From: Prorocentrum cordatum
Lineage: Eukaryota > Sar > Dinophyceae > Prorocentrales > Prorocentraceae
Reading direction: 5' to 3'
NCBI GenBank assembly: GCA_963575745.1
Contig: CAUYUJ010021693.1
Coordinates: 175,768 to 239,767 of the forward strand
DNA: 64,000 nucleotides
Made by a program: the position numbers and the translations under genes. The notes beneath the pieces were generated by a model. That model saw only the letters and a list, made by a program, of their open reading frames with translations. It had not been told where the DNA came from and did no database searches. Position 1 is the stretch's first letter; each line of letters begins with the position of its first letter. Shown one piece after another: positions 1 through 9,905 of this stretch.

Positions 1-205
1 AATACTACTACTACTACTACTACTACTGCTACTGCTACTGCTACCACTACAACTAACACGACGACCACTATTACTACTACCTAGTGCTACAACGACTACA
101 ACTACCACGACTACTGCTACTTTGACAGCTACTGTCAGACTTCTACTACAAGTAGTACTACTACAGCTACAACTACTGCAGCAAGTACTACTACTACTAC
201 TACTA

Positions 206-252
<47 letters not shown>

Positions 253-262
253 GCTACTCCTG

Positions 263-303
<41 letters not shown>

Positions 304-385
304 GCTACTGCTACGACTACTACTGCTACTACGAGTGTTGCTACTTCTACTGCTTCGGCGACTACTACTACTACTACTACTACTG

Positions 386-422
<37 letters not shown>

Positions 423-490
423 GACCACTACCACTACCACTACCACTACCACTACCACTACCACTACCACTACCACTACCACTACTGCTG

Positions 491-522
<32 letters not shown>

Positions 523-605
523 ACTTGTACTACTACTATTTCTACTTCTTCTTCTTCTTCTACTACTAATAATAATACTACTATTACTTCTACGTCTACT
601 TATAC
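1..605. repeat. (ACT)n trinucleotide microsatellite
   Basis: Nearly pure ACT/CTA triplets with scattered GCT and GAC variants. A hexamer subarray of ACCACT lies at about 421-486. Leucine-rich (plus) and valine-rich (minus) ORFs here are products of the triplet repeat, not genes. Confidence 0.97.
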
Positions 606-903
606 GTGTATTGGGCGTTCGGCCCCTGGTTGTGCCAGAATTGTTTCTTATGTTGTGGGAGGGCGGATGGGAATGGGCATGCCGTGTTTGACTCGCTCGA
701 GCTGGCTAGCTAGACTCCCCTCCTACACATATCTCCTCAGAAGACGATCCAAGATTGTCTACAGAAAAACACCCTGGCCAGCATGTCGAAGCAGATCGAG
801 CCGCGGCGGTAAGCTGCCTCCCAGAGGCCGAGCCACCTCGCAAAACTCACCAGACATCCTCCGCCGCGAAGTCACAACAACGTGGCCTTCCGAAGGTCCC
901 CCC

Positions 904-1140
904 CTAACGCTCCTCCAGAAACCAAAAGATCTCTCCCCAGACAACTCCAGCCGTAGCTACGAGGGCCCCCAGGATAGCATGGCGATATTGGTAACTGTTC
1001 CTCTTCCCTCGTGCTCCATGGCCACCGCCGTGCTTTTGCCGCAACGTGGCTCTCCAGAGATCACGACACCTTCCCCAGGAACAGTTTTTCATCCTGAATC
1101 GTTTTTTCAAGGTCCCGAGGCCCAGTGAGGGCCCAAACAT
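904..1140 (-). repeat. Fragment of a dispersed repeat with coding-like similarity
   Basis: Read on the minus strand this segment resembles the plus strand at 54,139-54,330. Both give a peptide with a GPS, then GT-KKR, an M, SWG-RD and GGHG pattern, and the nucleotides align around GGGCCCTCA and TCCTGGGGA. The two copies are far diverged and in opposite orientation. It is a relic of an unidentified dispersed element or multigene sequence; no product can be named. Confidence 0.5.
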
Positions 1141-1883
1141 CCGTCGCTATTTTGTCACAGCGAAAGGGTGTCAGGGTCGAACCTCGATTCCTTGAACCCC
1201 TGCACCTGCCGAAGCGGCATCACAAAGGCCTCCATTGACTTCCCGACCGTGATCGCGCCCCTGCTTACCATCCAGCAGGTCAATTCGCTGGCGCTCGGGC
1301 AAGAGCGAAGGGCCCAAACTTGACACAACACAATGACACCATTCAATGACCGTCATAGCCCTTTCCTTCCGAATGAACCGGAAATCCTGACGCGGAAGAT
1401 ATGGGGGGCGGATGGACGAGAAAGATTCAGCGACGACAATGGGTGCGGTTTGCGAAGGGTGCGGTTTGCCTCCCGTCATATCTGCCACTCCCGCCCCCCG
1501 GGAAACGGATGACACTGTCACTCAATGCGACCGAATCACATGACAATGTCGCTCCTTCTACTACAGTGAAGCACACGTCGAGGATGACAATGCCGCTCGA
1601 AACGACGACAATTATGACATTGTCTCTCACAAAGATCCCGGAAAGGCCGCAACAAAGCAACTCGCAAACCGCACGCCGGCGTAACCGCACCGATTGCAGT
1701 CGCCGAAAGATGGAAGGAGGAGGGAGACGAGGAGAGATGTGTTCGACAGTCCGGGGTCGGGAACCGACCTCCAGATGAAAATCACCCGAAGCGTACCCAA
1801 CCCCTTCTCCACGCGAGGCGAATATTTGCCCAAAAAGTGCTTGCCATTAGGGATTATCATTTCAGCTCTAAGGGAATAGGCCT
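1141..1883. other. No gene recognised
   Basis: Short overlapping ORFs only. I see no domain, long repeat or RNA gene in this stretch. Confidence 0.5.
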
Positions 1884-2160
1884 GTCTGCCGCCGTGGCGG
1901 CTATGTTATCGCCCTCGCCGCCCCGCCGCCGCCTCGTCGCCGCCCGTCGTCTGGACCTGTCTGCTGCTCTAGCGGCTATGTTGTCGCCCTCGCCCCGCCG
2001 CCGCCTCGCCGCCGCCCGTCGTCTGGGCGTGTCTGCCGCTCTGGCGGTCATGTTGTCGCCGTCGCCGCCCCGACGCCGCCTCGTCGCCGCCCATCGTCTG
2101 GCCGTGTCTGCTGCCCTGGCAGCTATAGTGTCGCCGTCGCCGCCCCGTCGCCAACATATA
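1884..2160. repeat. Minisatellite, four units of 72-75 bp
   Basis: Units begin with GTCTGC at 1,884, 1,959, 2,031 and 2,106. Each has a GC-rich core of Ser-Pro and Arg-rich codons when read on plus. All periods are multiples of three, so frames stay open on both strands: 25-residue SAAVAAMLSPSPPRRRL-type repeats on plus and Arg/Asp-rich repeats on minus. This could be a coding repeat or only a GC-rich VNTR; nothing flanking supports a gene. Confidence 0.85.
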
Positions 2161-2375
2161 GGTTGCTCCACACATATGTTCCACTCGTGGAAAATAGTAG
2201 AATCGACCACACCCCGAACTTAATGGTCCCCCTTCTTCGCATTGCGAGTTGCATACGATTCTGCCCCATCGTCCATCCGAAATATGAACCAATGCCATCC
2301 CAGACAGGCTGGCTTCCCCCCCCGGCCTCGGCAAAACGTGCTATGCGCTCGCACTTGTTTCTCAGAAAAGCAAAA

Positions 2376-2790
2376 GTGTTTGAACATCCGTTGCTACAGA
2401 TGGGGCGCAGTGCACAAGCGCGCGTCGTCGCGCGCGCCTGCCGAAATCCAATCCTTCAAAATATGTCGGCTTCGCGCGGGATTCAAAATCGAGTGTCCCG
2501 AACACGCAAAAACGCATGATCTCTAAACACAAATTTCCACAACCAAGAATGCGCTCGCGCTCTTGCAGGTTTTTAAGACAACCATTTGTTCTCAATGCTT
2601 TCATCACGTGCTATCAAAGGAGCCACTCGCGAACGCGTGTCGATACCGTTCGAACGCCCTTGCGAGCGTGCTGTCGCAAGAATCCTTTTGCAAGAGATGG
2701 GAGAAGCGCGCGCCGTCGCGCGCGCGTGCGGAAACCCTCCGCCCCACAAAACACGTTAAGTTGAAATCGCGTGTCCCGAATAAAACATAT
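2376..2790. repeat. Two diverged direct copies with GCGCGC palindromes
   Basis: Copy one (about 2,376-2,505) and copy two (about 2,682-2,785) share, in order, an AGATGGG start, a run of alternating GCGCGC around GTCGTC or CCGTC, a purine-rich GAAA segment, a Cys-codon-free AT-richer part and AAATCG-GTGTCCCGAA. The alternating CG tracts are self-complementary. Function unknown. Confidence 0.55.
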
Positions 2791-3363
2791 AAAACACATG
2801 GTCAACCACACAACGAAGAGAAGCAACACGGGGACCGAGAGGGCATATAGAGAAGCCGAGGAGGCGACGTCCTTCGACACGCGTCCCCCGAACCCACACG
2901 AAATCCCGCCCATCCAACGACACACCGACCACCACCTAACCCGAGCCCCCACGACGCACCGCGCCCAGACACAATACCCCACGAACACGGCACAGACCCA
3001 AGCGGTGGCACCGCGGGTTGGAGCGGAAGGTTCAAGACCCCTCCCCGTCGTCAGGGTTCAAGACCCCCGCCCTGCTAAGCACGGCTCAAGACCGTGCCCA
3101 CGCGCATGGCCGTCCTAATGGAGACGATGGCCCTCGCCCGTCGCAGACACGAAGCGCAGACGTGAGATGTCCCCCCGGCCCACCCACCCCCCGCCCGATG
3201 CCCCATAGTTTTCCTTCATCTCCTGTGGCGGGGCAGGAGGGGCTAGAGACGTCTTCTTCACGGAAGGGCACCTTAAGATATGGACCCGCAAGCACCAAAC
3301 GCGCACCGACGAACGCATCCCCGACCCCCATTGATCAGCGGGAGCCGGGCTTACGGTGTCGAG
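2791..3363. other. No gene recognised
   Basis: GC-rich mixed sequence with only short ORFs. No motif or repeat stands out. Confidence 0.45.
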
Positions 3364-4150
3364 TCATGCAGGGAAGGGCCGAGGCCCCAACCGCCCTTGC
3401 ACGACAGTGAGACAGCGAGTCGTGCCCACCCGCCCCGAACGAGGCCGAAACGCAGGAAAAACGACGGGGCGCCAATAAACCCGACGACTGTTGACGATCT
3501 CGGCCGCCAATTTCTGCTCCCCCTCAGCGTCGCTGGGCGTCATCACGCGGAAGCCGAAGCGCGGGGAGCCTGAGTGCCGCGCCCTGTCGTCACGCGCGGA
3601 GCCAGCCAAACAGTCCTGGAGTGGCATGCTGGTATGCCGATGTCCACCGTCGTGGTCATACGACTTTCGGCAATCTCGGTCGCCAACTTCTTAAGCATCT
3701 CATCGGCGTTGCTGGACGTCGGCGCGCTGAAGCCGATGTCAACCGCCGTGGAGGATGGCGGTGGCCCCAGCGACACGCTATGCCCAGCGAGAGGACAGCG
3801 CGTCGCTCCGCCCACCGGCGCAGGAGGCCAAGAATAGCTCGGGACGTTGGCGCCAAGGGACTGGGAGGTGGTCGCCGTGAGCCCGACAGGGTCCCAGAAG
3901 CAGGCGGAATCAAGCCTGCGCGGGCGGCGGCCGCCAGCCGCTTCCGACGACGGCGAGCCGCACGCGTCGGCACCGCAGCAGCGGCAGGGCCGCGGCCAGG
4001 GGGGGCCAGCACGGCGCCGCCGCGGGCAGGCGGCGCGCGGCCCGGCCGCTCCGCGCCGCCCAGGCCGCGCCGGCCAACCTCGAGCCCTGACCCCGGGGAA
4101 AGGACCCCCCCCCGGGGAGACGCCTTGAGCCAGAGGGAGGGGGTTACGGG
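3364..4150 (-). pseudogene. Possible retroposed gene or gene fragment behind a degenerate spliced leader
   Basis: On the minus strand, downstream of a degenerate leader at 4,124-4,150, there is an extremely GC-rich Pro/Ala/Arg coding-like stretch, then a duplicated segment: units at about 3,671-3,740 and 3,497-3,562 are 174 nt apart and each reads as an acidic helix of the type LA-EI following GF and SS/PS. The first unit is flanked by the phrase TAVDIG and TTTVDIG. The pattern suggests a repeat-containing protein, but no continuous reading frame covers the whole and no family is recognised. Confidence 0.3.
4124..4150 (-). other. Degenerate spliced-leader-like sequence
   Basis: The minus strand reads CCCGTAACC, then C/T-rich bases, then CTCTGGCTCAAG. 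The dinoflagellate leader begins CCGTAGCCATT and ends TTGGCTCAAG. The same CTCTGGCTCAAG tail occurs in the better copy at 31,035-31,063. It is consistent with a relict leader left by reinsertion of a trans-spliced mRNA, but the middle is poorly conserved. Confidence 0.35.
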
Positions 4151-4180
4151 ACACACACACACACACACACAGACACACAC
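4151..4180. repeat. (AC)n dinucleotide repeat
   Basis: Ten uninterrupted AC units followed by AGAC and further AC units. Confidence 0.95.
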
Positions 4181-4374
4181 GCGCACCTGCACAAAACCAA
4201 CAATCCCAAGTTTCATCTCGCTGCATCCCCCAACACCCCACAAAATCCACCTGGCACTGTCCAGCGGTTGATTTCCGCGGCCTGCCGGACTGCCGCGACC
4301 ATGTCCGACTTGGTCAGGGGCATCTGTATGACGCAGTACCTGGTGGATCACACCAGGGGGGAACACTTAGTCCA

Positions 4375-4515
4375 GCGAAGAAGCGAAGGAGGGAGGAGAG
4401 GAAGAGCAGGGGGGGAGGGGCAGTAGGGCAGGGAGACGGATGAGGAATGGGGATGGGTGACGGAGGAGGGGGCCTGAGAGAAGGGGGAAGGAGAAAGTAG
4501 GGAGAGAAAGTAGCG
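4375..4515. repeat. GGA-rich purine tract
   Basis: Imperfect GGA/GGGGA repeats on plus. Similar purine or pyrimidine tracts recur at 36.1 and 42.6 kb. Confidence 0.75.
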
Positions 4516-5332
4516 AGGAACGATGATTCAAACTTCGATTATTGTCTGCGACCCCAGATCATGACCAGAAAACAAGCGGGAATAAAGGCACAGACATATT
4601 CTGCAAAACATGATTGGGAAAAGGAGGAGGAGAAGGAACACCATAACTGGGCACACGCTAACATGGATTACAGAAGATCCGTAGATCTGGTACGGCAAGT
4701 TCGCGTCGTGTCGACCCCATCGCTGGCTCCAAACAACGACGGGCCGATTCTGGGCCACGGGCGGCTTTCAACTTTAACGCACGCGCTGGGGTCGCCGCCG
4801 GTCGACACGACGCCAGCCTGCCGTACGTGGGGGCGGGAAGGACGAACCAAACAGTGCACGTCGATGTGTTGCATGGCACTGTTGCACGGAATCGGGACCG
4901 ATAGCTAATCCACCCGCCAAAACACGTGGTTGGGTTTCCTCGCTAGGCAGACAGAGCCCGTTCGTCCGTCCCCCGTCTGACGGACAAGGCCAGGGGCGGG
5001 ACTAGCTCATGGGGCGGACGTCGAACTGCATATCGGCAATACACAGCCGTCACATTGGAGAAGCACGTCCCTGGGCGGGATTGGCTATCGGCCCCCCAAC
5101 GGCAGTGACTGGGCGATCGGGGGTCGATGCGTCCCCCCTGAGCGCATCCCCCCCGAACGGTGCCCCTGACCACCGCACACGCACACACACACACACGTCT
5201 TCCCCCAACGCACCGACGGAGCGCAGCCGACGGCCCACGTGGCACGAAGGCGGGGCACGCCCGAGGCACTCGATGCATCCCCTCTGCCGCAGCGCGGCCG
5301 CAGCTGAGAGACCCCAGAAGGGTCGAGCATGT
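4516..5332. other. No gene recognised; contains a (CA)n tract near 5,179-5,197
   Basis: Only short, overlapping ORFs with mixed codon use. Apart from the CA repeat I see nothing to annotate. Confidence 0.5.
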
Positions 5333-6295
5333 CTAGTCGGACGACATGTACATGGAAATCAAATCAAGCCAAAATGGCAGCGTTCGCATCGGGATAATCA
5401 GCCGATGACGCTGGGCAATGTGTTGATTGCATACCCCATCCGACATCGTCGTTTTCTCCTCACGGGCTGATATCGCTTCATCAAAGCGGCTGGGCCAATG
5501 CTGGATTTCAGCAATGACCCAGAAGTCTATATCTCCACCTTCGTTCGATACGGAAGCTCGGTTGGCTTCGTTCAAGTTGTCCGTTAACTCTTGAACCGAT
5601 GGAATTGTTATTCCTTTTTGCGCCACTTCTTGTTCCCATTGGTCCCAGCCCGTCTCTGGTCGAATTTGCTCAGCACTAACATGATTCCATACGATAACAG
5701 CAAGGGCAGAACATCTTAACGGACAAGCGTATTGGTCCAAATCTGGCGTCCAGATTAACGGCCACCATTGGGCAGCGGTTGGGGCATTTTCCCCATGCTT
5801 GAACTTCAGCCACTCAACGAATCGAAGCGTGAGTGGTTCCAGATACTGAGAGTATGGCTCATGACGCGCCGGCGGCTGTGCCGTGGCGCTGTCAGGTCTC
5901 CAGGAAGGGACGGCCCCTGGTTGTGAATTCGCAAACGTACAGCCTGCCGAAGCAGCCCCGAGACGCATCTGCGGGTTGTTTACCCACTTGCGCTGGCGTT
6001 GTTCAGCTTGGTTGAACTTTCCCAGCGCATCGGGATAACTCTTTCGCATCGCCCTCAGCCTGTTGGAAATGATATTGGAGCCGCTTTCCCCTCTTGGGGG
6101 TGCGTCTAGGCGTGGAATCAATCCTAGGCTCGCCCATGCAGCAACCAATGCATCTCTGCCAGGTGGCGTGAAAATGGTCACTCGGACGTTATGTTTGTAC
6201 GTGACGGAGATGAGGCATTGCAGACAATACCCGGAACCAGCCCTCACAGCATGGTAATGATGGCAAATGTAATGTACCTCCCATCGACAGTCCAC
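5333..6295 (-). CDS. Unknown protein, 320 aa open frame
   Basis: An uninterrupted minus-strand frame with ordinary globular composition: many Trp, balanced charge. The N-terminal part has H-Y-C-H-H-Y-H and C-L-Q-C residues that could bind metal; the middle holds FVEWLKFKHGENAP and SALAVIVWNHV, and the C-terminal half an acidic helix. I recognise no family. It is the last ORF of a chain of minus-strand frames extending from copia A, and its length argues for real coding sequence. It could be the end of a giant element or an unrelated gene. Confidence 0.5.
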   Translation of the reverse strand: MDCRWEVHYICHHYHAVRAGSGYCLQCLISVTYKHNVRVTIFTPPGRDALVAAWASLGLIPRLDAPPRGESGSNIISNRLRAMRKSYPDALGKFNQAEQRQRKWVNNPQMRLGAASAGCTFANSQPGAVPSWRPDSATAQPPARHEPYSQYLEPLTLRFVEWLKFKHGENAPTAAQWWPLIWTPDLDQYACPLRCSALAVIVWNHVSAEQIRPETGWDQWEQEVAQKGITIPSVQELTDNLNEANRASVSNEGGDIDFWVIAEIQHWPSRFDEAISAREEKTTMSDGVCNQHIAQRHRLIIPMRTLPFWLDLISMYMSSD

Positions 6296-6408
6296 ATTCC
6301 CCGCATTATGATAGCCTTGTCTTCCTAAGACAGCGCGCTCTGTCCCTCATCGGCTACTTCTTCATCGGAAAATTCAATGTACAAATTGTGTTTTGCGAAA
6401 AGGCCACC

Positions 6409-6924
6409 TCATACGCCGTCCATTATTGAGAATATTATGTTCCAGACCATCTGTTCGGAGTTCCGTGCATCCTGTTCAACCAACGACAGATGCACAATGC
6501 GAGAGATGTCATTGAAGCGTGCATGTCCTGTTGTCACAAAGAGTGCGCCACGGCTGATACGATACCTTAGGCGGGCCACCACTCGCCCGCTATAGACAAC
6601 AACATATTGCCAATTCTCATTATGTGTCGCATCAGTTTCCCAGAAAGATGGAGTAACTCCATGAGGCCAAGTTCCCTGAATCGGAGGTCCACTCCCGGCC
6701 GGGGCAGTGCCCGCGGCCTGATAGACCTTTGCGAGTGGAGCGTCACCATCCTTCCGCTGGCTGAGCCAGTGAGGGATGTGCTCGGTGCGTTCCGCAGGGA
6801 ACTCGCGCAACCAGGTGCTTCGAGCAATCCACTGGGCTTGTTTGGGTACTCGATTGTCCCCGAGCCCAGCGTGGACTCTTTTATGGCTTCCAGGCGCGTA
6901 ACGCGTAGTAAATGCCCATGGCAT
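6409..6924 (-). CDS. Unknown protein fragment, 171 aa
   Basis: Minus-strand frame with globular composition; the C-terminal half reads as alternating beta-like segments (WQYVVVYSGRVVARLRYR, GALFVTTGHARF). It abuts the next frame upstream, and translation of neighbouring frames appears to continue across the break near 6,925-7,075, so this is probably part of one longer protein broken by indels. No family recognised. Confidence 0.4.
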   Translation of the reverse strand: MPWAFTTRYAPGSHKRVHAGLGDNRVPKQAQWIARSTWLREFPAERTEHIPHWLSQRKDGDAPLAKVYQAAGTAPAGSGPPIQGTWPHGVTPSFWETDATHNENWQYVVVYSGRVVARLRYRISRGALFVTTGHARFNDISRIVHLSLVEQDARNSEQMVWNIIFSIMDGV

Positions 6925-6986
6925 TGCGCCGTTCCGAATTCATAAGGCGCATACATGCGTTCAATGCTGTGGGCAAAGCAAGAGTG

Positions 6987-7805
6987 TCATCGACATGCAC
7001 GAAAGAACGCTGGCACGGGCCTGCAAGCCCGTTCGGCTCGATCAGTGGAAACAACTCTATTTCCATTTTCCTCATCAGCGAGTGCGTCGCGCGAGGCGTC
7101 TGGATTCAGAGAAGACTGCCAGTGCTCCTTTAATTTTGTCTGTTCAAGAAACATGATGTCATCAGCCCATGCTCCGAGGGCGTCGGTTCCTCCCGGCGAA
7201 CACGTTGTTAGACCATGTGCGGCAAGAGCAGTTGTGGCACGAAAGATCCCATCGCTCGTCATCTTCCGACTGAGATCACCGACATACACCCACCCGCCCA
7301 ATGATCGGGCGCATTCAGCACAATGCGTGGCCATGTACGCCGCAGATTCACCAACAAATGCATCAGAAAGCGCTCGGTGACTAGATGTTCTCCAAAAACC
7401 GGAGCTTCCCAACGTAACGGATTGTTGGCCTTGTCTTAATATGTATGCCTCCGCTTCCTCGGCTGTGCCAGTAGCGTCATTCGGCAAGACTAGAGGAGTA
7501 AGTGCAGTAAAGGCTTCCTGAGGGATGAAATCTGGTCGACCATCTGAATCAATTTGTGATGTGAGAAATTTGATCGCTTGATTAAACCCTTCCACATCTA
7601 GCCCCCTTAGCAGCGCGAAAGCTGGGTCATGCACCATGCGCGCATTGTCCTTGATCGCGCTATAGGCGCGCCCACGGAGAGCTGCAATGCGGGGCGGCGC
7701 CGGGCCCGCCCCGCGGGCTTCAATAACTTGTTTTCGAACTTCGTCACTCGTCTCATCGCGGGTGTTCTCTCGTTCTTGTTGTCCCAGGTACACGGGGAGG
7801 CCCAA
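6987..7805 (-). CDS. Unknown protein, 272 aa frame
   Basis: Long minus-strand frame, helical and soluble in composition, with a C-A-E-C pair (ATHCAECARSLGGW) and a following GTDALGAWADDIMFLEQTK segment. The coding reading seems to switch into this frame from the 7,607-8,506 frame near 7,805, implying one protein with a one-base indel or an intron there. A 26-nt perfect hairpin lies inside at 7,689-7,714. No family recognised. Confidence 0.45.
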   Translation of the reverse strand: MGLPVYLGQQERENTRDETSDEVRKQVIEARGAGPAPPRIAALRGRAYSAIKDNARMVHDPAFALLRGLDVEGFNQAIKFLTSQIDSDGRPDFIPQEAFTALTPLVLPNDATGTAEEAEAYILRQGQQSVTLGSSGFWRTSSHRALSDAFVGESAAYMATHCAECARSLGGWVYVGDLSRKMTSDGIFRATTALAAHGLTTCSPGGTDALGAWADDIMFLEQTKLKEHWQSSLNPDASRDALADEENGNRVVSTDRAERACRPVPAFFRACR

Positions 7806-8506
7806 ATAGAAAGCTCTGCATGGCCAGCGCTCCTAGTTCGCCCCAGAGGGCCTTGCTCTACAGGGCTGAGCTGTGCATGATCCAGCGGCGGCGGGAGAGT
7901 CAGGCGCAAAAACAAAATCGCAACCCCTGGGCTTACTTCTGCGGCAACTTCCGCTGCAAACGACAAATGAAACCTTCCCCCGGCATCGGGGGTCCTGAGT
8001 CTGTTGTCTATCTCTAATGGCGAAGCCGCAGGGCGCGTGTTTTCTTCCCCAGATGTTCTCGCGACAGTTGGTTCTTCGTTGATCCCGGTTGCACAGGTCA
8101 ACGCTGCGGGATCAGTGCCCATCCTTGCATTAGGAGACCCCCCCGACGCAATGTAACCCGGATAGCGAACTTGGAGAAAATAACGCAAGTAATAAGCCCA
8201 AATTGTATAAGGCAACGAAAACTCAGTAGGTTCATTCCTTTTTCCTTCTGTTTGCGTCAGATAGCGAATCGCACAGATGACCCTGTCTTCCTTTAAGAAT
8301 TGGGCCTCTTCAGTGGAGAGCTGCCTGATGCCGTCTGGCGGACCCCCACCGAGGCGGACCTGCCAAGTCCATATCAACTCATTCCGAAGCGACAGATGCG
8401 CTCGGCTCGATTGCAGTCCAAAGCGCACATTCAAAATATCCCTTACAACCTTAACGACAATCGGCACGGAGTCATGGCCGTTAATGTCAGTTGGAGGCAA
8501 ATGCAA
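7607..8506 (-). CDS. Unknown protein, 299 aa frame (N-terminal about 230 aa likely real)
   Basis: The N-terminal part is globular and aromatic-rich (ELIWTWQVRLGGGPP, SLPYTIWAYYLRYF). The last 65 codons overlap the better-looking frame at 6,987-7,805 and are probably out-of-frame. With its neighbour it forms a continuous unit of about 1.5 kb. Function unknown. Confidence 0.45.
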   Translation of the reverse strand: MHLPPTDINGHDSVPIVVKVVRDILNVRFGLQSSRAHLSLRNELIWTWQVRLGGGPPDGIRQLSTEEAQFLKEDRVICAIRYLTQTEGKRNEPTEFSLPYTIWAYYLRYFLQVRYPGYIASGGSPNARMGTDPAALTCATGINEEPTVARTSGEENTRPAASPLEIDNRLRTPDAGGRFHLSFAAEVAAEVSPGVAILFLRLTLPPPLDHAQLSPVEQGPLGRTRSAGHAELSIWASPCTWDNKNERTPAMRRVTKFENKLLKPAGRARRRPALQLSVGAPIARSRTMRAWCMTQLSRC

Positions 8507-8508
8507 AC

Positions 8509-9357
8509 CTAAATGTATGTTATATCTCTCTCTCTCTCTCTCGCCCCACCACCCTCTTCAAGCCTTCCCGGCTGAGAGGCCTGTGAGTCATCCGTTATAG
8601 GCTCCGCAGTAGGTGGGTCCGGCAAATCAAGCAAGAAAGATTTGAGTCCACCTGGGGCATCCACCTCGATAGTTGTCTTGCTAACACTGACTATGCCAGG
8701 CTGCCGATGTCGTGCGTCCGTCCGTCGGCGTACCAAGAGCAATCTTGCTTTCCTGCAAGTCGATTATCGGGGGGCCCTCGGTGGCGGCGTCGGAGGCGTA
8801 GGCAGGATCCTCGAACCTCCGGCGCCCGGCGCTCCCCTCGATCGGCGTGGGGGACGGAGCATCTCTCATGGAAGGTTTCCACTGTTGTTGAGTATTGGGC
8901 GGAGGCGCCTGCGCCTTTCCCTTAGGCAGCTGATCGAAGTTATCTGGCTTGGCCAATGACTTCGGAGCAGGTCCGGGGGGGGGGGCGGAAGCGGCTTCGG
9001 CGCAATGTCTGCTAGCGGCCCCGAGGGATCCCTGTCTCCTGGAGGCGGCGCCGCAGGAGATGGGCCCCCTTCTTGAGAGACGTCACCCGGTCCAACAGCC
9101 GTCGTTCCCCCTATGCCTGCAGGGACAGGCGGAGCCGGAGATCTGGCTGGTCTCGGCGGCGGAGGCTCCGGCGCCATGTGAACGTTAGAAGGTGAGGGCG
9201 GCTTGGCTGCGCTCGAAGCCGGCCCGCCCGCCGGCTGCGCTGGTGGCTTCGCCTTAGCTCCGTCGTGAACTTGAGTTTCGGCCATTCGCTTATCCCCTTC
9301 ATTTGCTCCGTCCAAAAGCGAGTGTTCAACCTTGAGGTGACATCCTCTGCTTCTCAA
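8509..9357 (-). pseudogene. Pro/Ala-rich low-complexity linker protein, frame-broken
   Basis: The frame starting at 9,357 is rich in PPP, AKPP and GPAS runs, typical of a disordered linker. Coding sense moves to a second frame at a long G/C homopolymer near 8,973-8,984 and again near 8,740, where a VSKTTIEVDAPGG segment follows. Homopolymer length error or real indels would both explain this. A (TC)n tract at about 8,526-8,541 ends the unit. Confidence 0.4.
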
Positions 9358-9480
9358 ATAATCCCAAACATTTCCATCGAAGGATTGCGCTCAAGACGCG
9401 GCGAAGCATTTTCTTGCCAAACTAGTGTGAGGAGTCCAGGGGCCCACTGGCATTGCTGGTTCCTCTGCTCATCGTGTCAA

Positions 9481-9905
9481 TTATCTGTTGGCCCTTCGCC
9501 CTCTCAACGTTGAAGTCTTTGTCAGTGCCCAAGTGCCACCCCCATTCGCAAAAAATCCGGCGGGGTGCCAATGGTGCATGGGCATATCAGCCATTACTAC
9601 CTGATCAGAATTGTCAGTGCATTGCTGCTGGGGGCCACCATCACCTGCAACAGGTTTTGGACAACTCCAAAGTACATTATCTACCATGTTCCAATACCCA
9701 TCATTAAAGTCTATTCCACAATCGCGTATCTCGCGTGGGTCGAAGGGTTGTCGTCAGGAGCTGCGAAAGAATATTTTCCAATGTTTGACTGCTTCACATT
9801 TCCCCCGCATCCGGGGTCTGAGGGAAGAGTTTGGCAAACTTCCAAGAGTGCGTGTAGCGTCCCTACGGATGTTCCGTGGGGCTGCCTTGTCCAGTTCATT
9901 CTGTG
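9481..9905 (-). pseudogene. Module copy II, ADP-ribosyltransferase-like part (degenerate)
   Basis: Two adjacent frames (about 9,711-9,899, then 9,481-9,687) together correspond to the copy I protein at 13,611-14,339. The HGTS motif, a G-KYSF in place of GVYSF, and the late HWHPAG region (HWTPAA in copy I) are kept, but the glutamate of copy I aligns with aspartate. A frame break separates the halves. Confidence 0.5.

Noticed and set aside
122-691. Open frame of 189 aa, almost all leucine
   Set aside because: It is the ACT/CTA microsatellite read in one frame; the minus strand gives poly-valine likewise.
3543-4366. Two long overlapping minus frames in the GC-rich part
   Set aside because: Mutually exclusive, with low-complexity Arg/Pro/Ala content; only the duplicated helix segment looks protein-like, so it is listed as a tentative gene relic only.
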